Below are positions 49,742 through 58,867 of a stretch of 64,000 nucleotides of DNA, piece by piece. Each line of letters opens with the position of its first letter. Positions within the stretch are counted from its first letter, which is position 1. The stretch is taken from NCBI RefSeq assembly GCF_902833045.1, contig NZ_CADFDU010000001.1:699927-763926 (forward strand). Reading direction: 5' to 3'. Origin of the DNA: Burkholderia sp. BCC0322. Its GTDB lineage: Bacteria; Pseudomonadota; Gammaproteobacteria; Burkholderiales; Burkholderiaceae. The position numbers were made by a program, and so were the translations under genes. The notes beneath the pieces were generated by a model, which saw only the letters and a program-made list of their open reading frames with translations, was not told where the DNA came from and searched no databases.

Positions 49742-51070
49742 ATGAAAGAGGATGCAGTGAATCCGGCCGACGCCCTGGCGCTCGATCGCCGATCGGCGGG
49801 GGCGCCGCCGTCCGCGCGAACGGGCATGCTGCGCGACGTCGCGGCCGCCGCCGCGGGCAATGCGCTCGAGTGGTTCGACTTCGTGATCTACGGCTATTTC
49901 GCCAGCGTGATCGCGAAGCTGTTTTTCCCGGTGGCCGGGCAGGTCGGGTCGCTGTTGCTCGCGACGGCGACCTTCGGCGTGGGGTTCGTCGTGCGGCCGC
50001 TCGGCAGTATCGTGCTCGGGCTGTACGGCGACCGATACGGCCGCAAGGCGGCGATGTCCGTCACGATCTGGCTGATGCTGGCCGGCACGGCCGCGATCGC
50101 GGTGGCGCCGCCGTATGCGCAGGCCGGCTGGCTCGGCGCCACGATCCTCGTGCTGGCGCGGCTCGTGCAGGGCTTCGCGGCATCGGGCGAATTCGGCAGC
50201 ACGGTTGCCTTCCTCGCGGAAAAGGCGCCGCCGCATCGACGCCATTTCTTCGTGAGCCTGCAGATGTCGAGCACGATGCTGGCCATCGTGCTGGGCGGCA
50301 TGATCGGCACGATTCTGACGACGTCGCTCAGCCCGCATCAGATCGAAAGCTGGGGCTGGCGTGTGCCGTTCGTCGTCGGGTTATTGATCGGCCCGGTCGG
50401 CTTCTATATCCGCAGGAACGTGTCGGAAACCGATGCGTTCGTGCACGGCGAAGCGCTGCCGGTTTCGCAGGTGCTCGAGCGCCTGTTCGGCGAGCACCTC
50501 GCGTCGTTCGTCGCGGCGATCGGCGTGACGATCGTCAGTACTGCGTCGTTCTACATGTACCTGATCTACATGCCGACGTTCGCGGTGAAGCAGCTCGGGT
50601 TGCCGATGTCCGCGCCGTTCATGAGCACGACGGTTGCCGGCATCGTGATGGTTGCGATCGCGCCGCTCGCGGGCCTGCTCGGCGACGTCTGGCGCCGGCC
50701 GGTCGCGATGGTCGCCGCCGCGATCGTCGTGCTGTCCGCGATCACGCTGCCGCTCTATACGTGGGTCATCGCGAGCCCTTCGCTGCGCAACCTGCTGATC
50801 ATGCAGGCCGCCGCCGCCGCGCCGATGGGCGTGCTCGTCGGGCTGGTGCCCGCGCTCGCCGCGCGCGCGTTCCCGGCCGCGGTGCGCAGCACCGGCCTCG
50901 CGGTGTCGTACAACATCCCGACGACGGTGTTCGGCGGTTTTTCCCCGCTGATCGTCACGTGGCTGATCGCGACCACGCACAACAAGGCGTCGCCCGCGCT
51001 GTACATCGTCGCGATGTCGGTCGTGAGCCTGGTCGCGCTGCTCGGGTTCCGTCGTATGGCGAGCGAATAA
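49742..51070 (+). CDS. MFS transporter, metabolite:H+ symporter (MHS) family
   Basis: 442 residues, about 12 membrane helices. AAAAGNALEWFDFVIYGYFA near 42-61 and RPLGSIVLGLYGDRYGRKAA are hallmarks of the MHS family that includes proline/betaine ProP, citrate and shikimate carriers. GGAGGAGAC lies well placed before the ATG at 49742. The next gene, an M24-type hydrolase, starts about 130 bases after its stop. A small amino acid, betaine or creatine-like compound would fit as cargo; this is inference from the pair. Confidence 0.92.
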   Translation: MKEDAVNPADALALDRRSAGAPPSARTGMLRDVAAAAAGNALEWFDFVIYGYFASVIAKLFFPVAGQVGSLLLATATFGVGFVVRPLGSIVLGLYGDRYGRKAAMSVTIWLMLAGTAAIAVAPPYAQAGWLGATILVLARLVQGFAASGEFGSTVAFLAEKAPPHRRHFFVSLQMSSTMLAIVLGGMIGTILTTSLSPHQIESWGWRVPFVVGLLIGPVGFYIRRNVSETDAFVHGEALPVSQVLERLFGEHLASFVAAIGVTIVSTASFYMYLIYMPTFAVKQLGLPMSAPFMSTTVAGIVMVAIAPLAGLLGDVWRRPVAMVAAAIVVLSAITLPLYTWVIASPSLRNLLIMQAAAAAPMGVLVGLVPALAARAFPAAVRSTGLAVSYNIPTTVFGGFSPLIVTWLIATTHNKASPALYIVAMSVVSLVALLGFRRMASE

Positions 51071-51198
51071 GCGAGCCGGATTCAGTCGATGAGCGTGTTG
51101 TTGAAATGCAGGATAACGAATGAAATGTGCTGCTGTAGCGACATCGCAATGACCGGCCAGTGCGGCCGCCCCCTCACCCTCAACAGGAGAAGTCACGC

Positions 51199-52365
51199 AT
51201 GAAGTTCAAACCCACGTTCGCACCGCCCAGCGAGGCGGAACTCGAAGGGCGTCTCGACCGCGTGCGCGAACGCATGGCGGAAGCCGGCCTCGATCGTTAT
51301 GTGGCGTTCTCCCCGGACAACATCTACTACCTGACGAACTTCGCGAACATCGTCCACGAGCGGCCGTTCGTGCTGGTCATTTCGCGCAGCGGCCCGCCGC
51401 AGTTCGTCGTGCCGCAGCTCGAGCAGCCGCATGTGCGGACGCGCTCGATCGGCGAACTCGAGCTGATTCCATATTTCGAATTTCCGGCGCCGGCCGGACG
51501 CGAATGGAGCGACCGTTTCAACGCGCTGTTCGGGCCGGGCGAGCGTGTCGGTGTCGAGTCGGTGTGTCCGTTGCAGGTCTATGCGCGGACGCCGGGCGAG
51601 CGCGTATGCATCGACATCATCGACGACGTCCGGATGATCAAGTCAGACTACGAGATCGGCCGCCACGTGTATGCGTGCGGGATCGCGACCGACGCGCACA
51701 ACTTGCTGCTGAGCGAAGCGCGCCCGGGACTCGGGATGGCGGAAATGTCGTCGCGCATTCGCGGCTTCATCATGCAGCGGCTGCTGGCCGACGATCCGTC
51801 GCTGAACCCGTTGGCGACGCGGATCGTCGCGGTGTTCCAGCCGGGCAGCGTGTCGCACGATCCGCACAACTTCAGCAACATCGACATGCGGATGGAGGAG
51901 GGCGGTCCGCACGTGTCGATCGTCAATGCGGTGATGAACGGCTACGGCGCGGAAGTCGAGCGGACCTTCTTCCTCGGCCACGTGCCGGACGCGGCGCGAC
52001 GCGCGTTCGACGTGATGTCGGAAGGGCGGCGGCTGGCGTTCGACGCGGCGATGCCCGGCGCGCTGCTGAGCGACGTCGATCGCAAGGTCAACGACTATTT
52101 CCGCCGCGCGGGGATGGGCGACCGGATGCTGCACCGGACCGGGCACGGAATGGGTGTCACCGCGCACGAGGCGCCGTTCTTCGCCGAAGGCTACGACCGG
52201 CCGATCGAGAAGGGGATGTGCCTGACGATCGAGCCGGGCATCTATATCGAGGGTGTCGGCGGCTTCCGTCATTCCGATACGGTGCTGATCGGCGATGAAG
52301 GCCCGGTTCTGCTGACCGGCGGGCCGCTCGATCTCGACGCATTGACGTTCCAGGTTCGGGCGTAG
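51199..52365 (+). CDS. M24-family hydrolase with degenerate metal site (creatinase-like)
   Basis: 388 residues, N-terminal creatinase/prolidase domain (about 15-145) and C-terminal pita-bread domain. Of the five metal ligands of M24 aminopeptidases, only two are kept: His316 (RTGHGMG) and Glu345 (IEPG). The two Asp positions are Asn243 (IVNAVMNGYG) and Glu252 (AEVERTF), and the last Glu is Ser359 (FRHSDTV). Loss of this site is known in creatinase, which hydrolyses creatine without metal. The partner MHS carrier supports a small C-N-bond substrate. AGGAGA precedes the ATG. Peptidase activity is unlikely. Confidence 0.85.
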   Translation: MKFKPTFAPPSEAELEGRLDRVRERMAEAGLDRYVAFSPDNIYYLTNFANIVHERPFVLVISRSGPPQFVVPQLEQPHVRTRSIGELELIPYFEFPAPAGREWSDRFNALFGPGERVGVESVCPLQVYARTPGERVCIDIIDDVRMIKSDYEIGRHVYACGIATDAHNLLLSEARPGLGMAEMSSRIRGFIMQRLLADDPSLNPLATRIVAVFQPGSVSHDPHNFSNIDMRMEEGGPHVSIVNAVMNGYGAEVERTFFLGHVPDAARRAFDVMSEGRRLAFDAAMPGALLSDVDRKVNDYFRRAGMGDRMLHRTGHGMGVTAHEAPFFAEGYDRPIEKGMCLTIEPGIYIEGVGGFRHSDTVLIGDEGPVLLTGGPLDLDALTFQVRA

Positions 52366-52381
52366 TTGCGCGCAGGGTCAA

Positions 52382-52417
52382 AAAAAGCCGCTGCACGGGC
52401 GCGTGCAGCGGCTTTTT
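52382..52417. terminator. Strong bidirectional terminator
   Basis: A 16-bp perfect stem, AAAAAGCCGCTGCACG and CGTGCAGCGGCTTTTT, with a GGCG loop, ends both the M24 gene (plus) and the GapN-like gene (minus), whose stops are 17 bases to either side. Confidence 0.92.
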
Positions 52418-52432
52418 CGCGAACGGCTCGCG

Positions 52433-54061
52433 TCAGAAAATGAAGCCCGTATTGATGAACTTCGAGTAGTGATCCGACACGATCGAATCGAGCAGCTGCT
52501 TGCTGCCTTCGGTCTGCTTCGCCGCGACCATCGAGCGGATCGAGAACGCGCGCAGCGCGTCGCTCACCGACAGCGTGCCCTCGGCCGAATCCTTGCGCCC
52601 CGCGAACGGGAACACGTCGGGCCCGCGCTGGCACTGGCAGTTGATGTTCACGCGGCACACCTGGTTCACGAGCGGATCGACGAGCGCGCCGATCTGCGCC
52701 GGATCGGAACCGAAGATGCTGACCTGCTGGCCGTGATCCGACGTCGTCACGTAATCGAGCGCGGTGTCGACGTCGTCGAACGGCGCGACCGGAATGATCG
52801 GCCCGAACTGTTCCTCGCGGTACAGCTTCATCCCTTCCGACACCGGATACACAACGGCCGGATAGAACAGCGTCTTGCTGAACTCGCCGCCCGAATGGTT
52901 GACGACCTGCGCACCCTTGGCCTTCGCATCGTCGATCGCGTCCGTCATGTAGGCCGTGCGATGCATGCCGGGCAGCGGCGTGATGCTGACGCCCTTCTCC
53001 CACGGCATGCCGATCTTCAGCTGTTCGAGCGCGGCGGTGAAGCGCTTCAGGAATTCATCGACGATCGAGCGGTGCACGAGCAGCATCTTCAGCGCGGTGC
53101 AACGCTGGCCGTTGAACGACAGCGCGCCAAGCAGGCATTCCTTCACGGTGAGGTCGAGATCGGCGTCGGGCAGCACGATCGCCGCGTTCTTCGCGTCGAG
53201 GCCGAGGATCGCGCGCAGCCGGTGCGATTTCGGGTGCTGCTTCTTCAGGTGGTCGGCCACCTTGCTCGACCCGATCAGCGCGAGCACGTTGATCTTGCCC
53301 GACGCGAGCATGTGCGGCACGACCACCGCGCCCGGTGCATAGATCGTGTTGATCACGCCCTTCGGGAACGCGTCGCGGAACGCTTCGAGCAGCGGCTCGA
53401 ACAGCAGCGTGCCGTACTGGGGCGGCTTGAACACCACGGTGTTGCCCATCAGCAGCGCGGGGATCAGCGTCGCGAAGGTCTCGTTCAACGGATAGTTGTA
53501 CGGGCCCATGCACAGCACGACGCCGAGCGGCGTGCGGCGGATCTGGCCGATCGTGCCTTCGGCGATCACGAAGCGCGAATTCGCGTTGTCGAGTTCCTTC
53601 AGCGCGTCGATCGTCTGCGTCATGTACGTGACGGTGCGGTCGAACTCCTTCTGCGAATCGGTGAGGCTCTTGCCGATCTCCCACATGATCAGGTTCACCA
53701 CCCGCTCACGCTGCGCGACCATCCGCTTGATGAAATCCTGCATGCACGCGATGCGCTGCTCGACCTTCATCGTCGGCCACTCGCCACGACCGGCGTCGTA
53801 CGCGCGCACCGCGGCGTCGAGCGCCGCGTCGCTTTCCGTTTCGCCCATCACCGGGTAGCTGCCGATCTCGACCTGCTCGACGCTGCCGTCCGCCTGTCGC
53901 ACGCACACCGGCGACAGCACGGTCTTGGTCGCGCCGTCCCACGGCCGTAACGCGCCGTCGACGAGCGACACGCGCTGGTGAATCGGCGAAGTGAGCCGGT
54001 ACTCGGCGGGAATGTCCTGAAAGGCGGGAAACAACTGCTGCAGGGAGGCGGAATCGGGCAT
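52433..54061 (-). CDS. GapN-type NADP-dependent aldehyde dehydrogenase
   Basis: 542 residues, longer than ordinary ALDHs at the N-terminus. The nucleophile is Cys321 in FNGQRCTALKM, and GPYNYPLNETFATLIPAL is the block of non-phosphorylating glyceraldehyde-3-phosphate dehydrogenases. The usual general-base Glu of LELGGK is replaced: the aligned segment is ILGLDAKN with Gly287. This suggests another residue takes over the base role, or different chemistry. The expected reaction is oxidation of glyceraldehyde-3-phosphate to 3-phosphoglycerate with NADP. It stands alone on the minus strand, sharing a terminator with the M24 gene. Confidence 0.85.
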   Translation of the reverse strand: MPDSASLQQLFPAFQDIPAEYRLTSPIHQRVSLVDGALRPWDGATKTVLSPVCVRQADGSVEQVEIGSYPVMGETESDAALDAAVRAYDAGRGEWPTMKVEQRIACMQDFIKRMVAQRERVVNLIMWEIGKSLTDSQKEFDRTVTYMTQTIDALKELDNANSRFVIAEGTIGQIRRTPLGVVLCMGPYNYPLNETFATLIPALLMGNTVVFKPPQYGTLLFEPLLEAFRDAFPKGVINTIYAPGAVVVPHMLASGKINVLALIGSSKVADHLKKQHPKSHRLRAILGLDAKNAAIVLPDADLDLTVKECLLGALSFNGQRCTALKMLLVHRSIVDEFLKRFTAALEQLKIGMPWEKGVSITPLPGMHRTAYMTDAIDDAKAKGAQVVNHSGGEFSKTLFYPAVVYPVSEGMKLYREEQFGPIIPVAPFDDVDTALDYVTTSDHGQQVSIFGSDPAQIGALVDPLVNQVCRVNINCQCQRGPDVFPFAGRKDSAEGTLSVSDALRAFSIRSMVAAKQTEGSKQLLDSIVSDHYSKFINTGFIF

Positions 54062-54983
54062 GACGGTCTCGTTTGACGGGGTGTCCGGGAAGGACGGGCG
54101 CTGCGAATCCTGAGCTGGGTGATCCTCGATCCTGATTCGGCATCATGACGCGCGGACGACGACGCGTCACGCGCGAACATGGCCGAATCAACGAATGAAA
54201 CCAGTTCCATTAAAAAGGAACGCCGGCGTGAACGCAAGATTTGCCGAACCGTGCCGCATCCGCCGTAAGCATCTGGAAAGACTGTTGCCGAATGCTTGGT
54301 ATAACACGCCAATCGCACCCGCAAACGTTTCCCTTGGGCCGGATTGCGCGGATAATTGTCCGGCGCGGCGAAGAGAAAAATGAAGTGAGCCTGAGAGCAT
54401 ATGTAGTGAAGAACGGAAGAAAGTCCGCCGCGCTGCCGATGCGAGGTCGGCTGCCCGGAGCGCCGGGTCGGGGTTGCCCGGTCCGGCGCGCACCGGACTT
54501 CCCATGCGTTCCGCCTGCTTCGACGGATGCTTCGTGATCCTCTCCAGTATTTCTATCGTCGTCTGCCGAATCCCGCCTTCTGCCTGCCCCTTCATCGCCC
54601 GATGTGGTCGATCGAAATCTTTCGTTTTAATTACGCGCGGGTCGCATTAAATCCCGAAACAGAAAGGCATTCGTCAGGAATGCGGAACGCCATGTGCCTG
54701 CCCGTTGCAGGCAGGCGACACGTTAAAAATTAACTAAAAATACGAATCATTCTCGTTTAATATTTCGCTCCGTTACACGCCGTGACGGAACGTCACGGCT
54801 GGTTTCGTGCCGGCCTGCAGCCATCCGCGCCGGCCGTCCACCGGCCCGCCAGCGCGACGAGGCGATCCCCCGCGCGCCGTTTCCTGTTCACGGAAAGGAT
54901 TTCGCCAGCCGATTCACTGCGTGGTTCGCGCGTTGGCCGGATGCGTTTTCGTTCGCCGTTTTCCCTCTGCCCTTACTTCAACG
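54062..54983. other. Long intergenic region before the siderophore receptor
   Basis: About 920 bases. Frames on both strands (for example 54188-54595 minus, 54195-54383 plus) lack ribosome binding sites and coding composition. The right part is AT-rich and contains a Fur-like box at 54741-54757. The left part probably holds the promoter of the GapN gene. No small RNA could be identified by eye. Confidence 0.45.
54741..54757. promoter_or_regulatory. Fur box
   Basis: TACGAATCATTCTCGTT, within an AT-rich stretch, is close to Fur sites of beta-proteobacteria (pattern around AATCATTCTC). It is 227 bases before the receptor start and would give iron-dependent repression. Confidence 0.6.
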
Positions 54984-57113
54984 ATGAAATTCAACAAGAG
55001 CGCGTGCCACGTCCTTCTGATCGCCTCGTCGCTTGCCGGCACACGCGCCGCCTGCGCGCAGGCAAGCGACGCCGCCGCGACCCTGCCCGCGATCTCCGTC
55101 AATGCAACCGCCGAGCATGCGTCGTACGACGGCGGCCACTCGCGCGCGGCGACCAAGACCGACATGTCGCTGATGGACGTGCCGCAGACGGTGAACGTGG
55201 TGCCGCACGCGGTGATCGAGGACCAGAACGCGACGTCGATGCAGGATGCGCTGCGCAACGTGCCGGGCGTCGGTTTCTCGGTCGGTGACGGCCAGCGCGA
55301 CCAGATCACGATCCGCGGCTTCAACAGCATCACGGACCAGTACGTCGACGGCATCCGCGACGATGCGCTCTACTATCGCGACCTGTCGAACGTCGACCGC
55401 GTCGAAGTGCTGAAGGGGCCGGCGGCCGTGCTGTACGGGCGCGGCTCGGCGGGCGGCATCGTGAACCGCGTGTTGAAGCGGCCGTTGGCGACGCCGGTCA
55501 ACGACGTCGGCGTGACGCTCGGCACGCGCGGCGAGCGGCGCGGCGAATTCGACCTCGGCTGGAATGCGAACGATGCGGCGCGTTTCCGGATCACCGGCGC
55601 GGCCGAGAACTCGAACAGCTTCCGCGACCAGTTCCAGCTCAACCGTCAGGCGATCGCGCCGTCCGCGCAGTTCAAGCTCGACAGCGACACGGTGCTGAAC
55701 GTCGAATTCGACTACCTGCACGACCGCCGCACGTCCGACCAGGGGCTGCCCGCGTATCTCGGGCGGCCGGTCGATGTGCCGATCAACACGTACTACGGTT
55801 CGGCCGACGCGGCGAACAGCTCGTACAACGACGTCTCCGCGAAGAGCGCGACGGTGTCGCTCGACCATCGCTTCAGCGATTCGCTGTCGTTCCATGGCGC
55901 GATCCGCGCGTACGACTTCTCGCTCGAACGCAAGAACTACGTGACGTACGAGCCGATCAAGACCGCCGCGCACCCGGTCGTGACGCTCGACCAGTCGACG
56001 CGCCAGCGCACCGACCACGGCATCGACGGCCTGTTCGAACTCACGCAGAAAACCTCGCTGTTCGGCATGCGCCACGAGCTGCTGTACGGGCTCGAACTGT
56101 CGCAGCAGCAGAAGTTCGACACGATCTACAGCGTGTCGAAGGTGGCGACCTACGATCTGTTCAATCCGCAGGCGGTGATGCTGCCCGGCGTGCCGACCGG
56201 CGCGCGGGCGAAGACGAACGCGTCGACCGTCGTCGGGCTCGCGGGGGGCTACGCGCAGGACCTGATCTCGCTGACCGAACACTGGAAGGTGCTCGCGGGG
56301 CTGCGTTTCGACTACCTGAACCAGATCCGCCACGACTACACGTCGGCGAACGTCAACCTCGACCGCACCGATCACGCGTGGAGCCCGCGCGTCGGCCTGA
56401 TCTACGAACCGCTCGACTGGCTGACGCTGTACGGCTCGTTCAGCCAGTCGTTCTCGCCGCTGGCCGACACGCTGATCAGCGCCGGCGCGTTCGCGAACGG
56501 CGCCGCGCTCGCGCCGCAGAAGACCACCGCGTATGAAGTCGGCTCGCGCTTCGATCTCGGCGGCAAGGCGACGGCCAGCGTTGCGCTGTTCGACATGCGC
56601 CAGACCAACCAGCAGATCGGCGACCCGGCGAATCCCGGCTATGCGCTGCCGATCGGCACGCAGCACGTGCACGGGATGGAGCTGGGCTTCACCGGCGAGA
56701 TCGCGCCGAAGTGGTCGGTGTATGCGGGCTACGCGTACCTAAACGGCACGGTCGACGGCTCCGCGCAATCGACGGCGGCGGGCGTCGCGGTATCGAGCAA
56801 CACGCCGGGGCTGATGCCGCGTCACAGCGCGAACCTGTGGCTCAAGCGCGAGCTGCCGTACGGTTTCTACGCGGCGGCCGGCATGCAGTTTCAGTCGGCG
56901 CGCTACACGTCGGCGAGCGATCTCGTCACGCTGCCGTCGTTCACGGTGTTCAACCTGGGGGCCGGGTATCGCAGCAAGAAGGTCGACGTGACGCTCACGC
57001 TCGACAACCTGTTCGATCGCCGCTACTTCATCGCCGCGCACGGCAACGCGGACCTGTACAACATGCCCGGCGATCCGCGCACGCTGACCGCCACGGTGAA
57101 GTGGCACATGTGA
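54984..57113 (+). CDS. TonB-dependent siderophore receptor
   Basis: 709 residues. Signal peptide (MKFNKSACHVLLIASSLAG), TonB-box region ISVNATAE, plug (DVPQTVNVVPHAVIEDQNAT, QDALRNVPGVGFSVGDGQRD, RVEVLKGPAAVLYGRGSAGG) and a barrel ending ATVKWHM. The plug pattern is that of the siderophore (TIGR01783-like) branch, with FhuE/catecholate receptors. A Fur-like box lies upstream, so expression should rise when iron is low. There is no synthesis or ABC transport gene next to it, so it may use a foreign siderophore. Confidence 0.93.
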   Translation: MKFNKSACHVLLIASSLAGTRAACAQASDAAATLPAISVNATAEHASYDGGHSRAATKTDMSLMDVPQTVNVVPHAVIEDQNATSMQDALRNVPGVGFSVGDGQRDQITIRGFNSITDQYVDGIRDDALYYRDLSNVDRVEVLKGPAAVLYGRGSAGGIVNRVLKRPLATPVNDVGVTLGTRGERRGEFDLGWNANDAARFRITGAAENSNSFRDQFQLNRQAIAPSAQFKLDSDTVLNVEFDYLHDRRTSDQGLPAYLGRPVDVPINTYYGSADAANSSYNDVSAKSATVSLDHRFSDSLSFHGAIRAYDFSLERKNYVTYEPIKTAAHPVVTLDQSTRQRTDHGIDGLFELTQKTSLFGMRHELLYGLELSQQQKFDTIYSVSKVATYDLFNPQAVMLPGVPTGARAKTNASTVVGLAGGYAQDLISLTEHWKVLAGLRFDYLNQIRHDYTSANVNLDRTDHAWSPRVGLIYEPLDWLTLYGSFSQSFSPLADTLISAGAFANGAALAPQKTTAYEVGSRFDLGGKATASVALFDMRQTNQQIGDPANPGYALPIGTQHVHGMELGFTGEIAPKWSVYAGYAYLNGTVDGSAQSTAAGVAVSSNTPGLMPRHSANLWLKRELPYGFYAAAGMQFQSARYTSASDLVTLPSFTVFNLGAGYRSKKVDVTLTLDNLFDRRYFIAAHGNADLYNMPGDPRTLTATVKWHM

Positions 57114-57209
57114 TGCACGTGATGCATGCGTCAGGCGACAATGCGGGTCTTCGTCACGATGACCCGCACCTCACTGCCCATGATCCGCCAATCGATTGAT
57201 GTGTCGCAC

Positions 57210-57674
57210 ATGACCGGCCGCGCCCGCGTGCTGTGCGCCGTGTTGTGGCTGGCTTGTGGCCCGGTTGCAGCACGCGCGCAGACGATCCCGGGCGATGCCG
57301 AACCCGAATGCCATTCGGTGCATGTCGCCCGGGCGATCACGCTGTCGGGCCGTTACACGCTCGATTACGGCGACGAATCGAGCGGGCCGGACGTGTGGTT
57401 CGAGGAGGACGACGCATCGGCGCGGCGCCTGCCTGACCGTTCGCAACGCGCGGGTGTGATCCGGTTCACGAACCAGCGCGATGCACGGCGCGGCCTGCGG
57501 CTGCCCGCCGCGCAACCCGACGGCGTGTGCCGGTTCGACGGGCGCGCGACGGTCGTGATCCGCGATCTGGACACGGTGTGCCCGGGGCTGGAGGAGCCCG
57601 ATCACGCGCGGCTGGTGAAGGTGGTGAAGGCCAGTCCGCCGGCGCGACACGCGTGCGAGGCCACCGCGCCATAA
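57210..57674 (+). CDS. Exported hypothetical protein
   Basis: 154 residues from the ATG at 57210, which gives a signal peptide (RVLCAVLWLACGPVAARAQ). ATGs at 57180 and 57126 are in frame but add only unconvincing sequence. The mature part contains three or four Cys (EPECHSVHVARA, DGVCRFDGRA, DTVCPGLEE, RHACEATAP), which could make disulfides, and a beta-rich middle. It is 96 bases past the receptor gene and may be co-transcribed under Fur control. Not recognised. Confidence 0.6.
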   Translation: MTGRARVLCAVLWLACGPVAARAQTIPGDAEPECHSVHVARAITLSGRYTLDYGDESSGPDVWFEEDDASARRLPDRSQRAGVIRFTNQRDARRGLRLPAAQPDGVCRFDGRATVVIRDLDTVCPGLEEPDHARLVKVVKASPPARHACEATAP

Positions 57675-57693
57675 GCATGGCGCGACCGCGACG

Positions 57694-58641
57694 TTACTCG
57701 ACGTCCTCGTCGTCCACCATCTCGCCGCCCTCCGCGTCGAAATCCGGCGCCGCATACGCGCTCGCCTGCTCGAGCAGCCAGCCGCGAAACAGCTCCAGCG
57801 GCTTGCTGTGGCTGAACTCCGTCGGATACACGAGGTAGTACGCGGAATCGCCGACGGTCGCCGCGTCGCACGGCACCATCAGCCCGAGCTGCTGCAACTG
57901 TTCCTCGACGAAGAATTTCGGCACGAGCGCGACGCCGAGCCCGGCCGCGGCCGCGCTGATCAGCATCGTGTGCAGCTCGTAGCGCACGCCCTGCATCGTG
58001 CGGATGTCCTCGACGCCGTGCGCCTCGAACCACTGCGCCCACGCGCCGGGGCGCGTCGTCGAGTGCAGCAGCGGGTAGGCGAGCAGATCCTCGACGCTGC
58101 GCACGGGCCCGTCGAGCAGCGCCGGCGAGCAGATCGGCACGACTTCCTCGCCGAACAGGTAGTCGGACGACGTGCCGGGCCAGGTCGGCTTGCCGTAATG
58201 GATCGCGGCCTCGAAGTGGGTGTCCTCGAACGAGAACAGGTCGGTGCGGCTCCCCATGTTCACGCGCACGTCGGGCGTGCGGTCGTAGAAGTTCTTGATG
58301 CGCGGGATCAGCCAGTGCGACGCGAAGGTCGGCAGCACCGCCAGCTCCAGGTAGCCGCCGCCGCTGCCGTGCGCGATGATCGACAGCGTGTCGCGGTCGA
58401 GCGCCTCGAGCGCGCGCCGCACCTGCGTGCCGTACAGCTTGCCGGCGCGCGTCAGCACGACGCGCTGCTTCACGCGGGCGAACAGCCGCACGCCGAGGCT
58501 CGCTTCGAGCGTCGCGATCTGCCGCGATACCGCGCTTTCGGTCAGGAACAGCTCCTTGGCCGCGTGCGTGAAGCTTTCGTGGCGCGCGGCGGCTTCGAAA
58601 GCCACGAGCGCGCCCATGTTCGGAATCTTGAATTTGCGCAT
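57694..58641 (-). CDS. LysR-family regulator (GcvA-like), divergent from DUF1338 gene
   Basis: 315 residues. The start KIPNMGALVAFEAAARHESF and helix-turn-helix THAAKELFLTESAVSRQIATLE are those of GcvA-like LysR proteins; an effector domain follows from about 92 (LELAVLPTFASHWLIPRI). It ends with an unusual acidic tail (EGGEMVDDEDVE). It is divergent, about 225 bases, from a DUF1338 (2-oxoadipate dioxygenase) gene and is the likely regulator of that lysine-catabolic step. Convergent and 19 bases from the exported hypothetical. Confidence 0.92.
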   Translation of the reverse strand: MRKFKIPNMGALVAFEAAARHESFTHAAKELFLTESAVSRQIATLEASLGVRLFARVKQRVVLTRAGKLYGTQVRRALEALDRDTLSIIAHGSGGGYLELAVLPTFASHWLIPRIKNFYDRTPDVRVNMGSRTDLFSFEDTHFEAAIHYGKPTWPGTSSDYLFGEEVVPICSPALLDGPVRSVEDLLAYPLLHSTTRPGAWAQWFEAHGVEDIRTMQGVRYELHTMLISAAAAGLGVALVPKFFVEEQLQQLGLMVPCDAATVGDSAYYLVYPTEFSHSKPLELFRGWLLEQASAYAAPDFDAEGGEMVDDEDVE

Positions 58642-58867
58642 GATGTTCGATTCGTCTGACGATCAGGCCCGCGCGACACAAGGCGGGAGGCGGAGCAGCG
58701 GAGCGGCCGATAATTCCAAAAACTCATCACGTATCAATTTAATCTCGCTTTACGCCCGGCTGCAACCCTTTGAATAATGCTCCCCACGCAAGGCCGTGCG
58801 CCCGCTGGGCGGCCGGCCAACGAGTTGCCGGCACGTTTGCCGGCGATCCCCCGAGACGAGAATCCTG

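Noticed and set aside
54188-54595. A 135-codon minus-strand frame in the long gap before the siderophore receptor
   Set aside because: Low-complexity Arg/Ser composition and no start signal; the gap is better read as regulatory.
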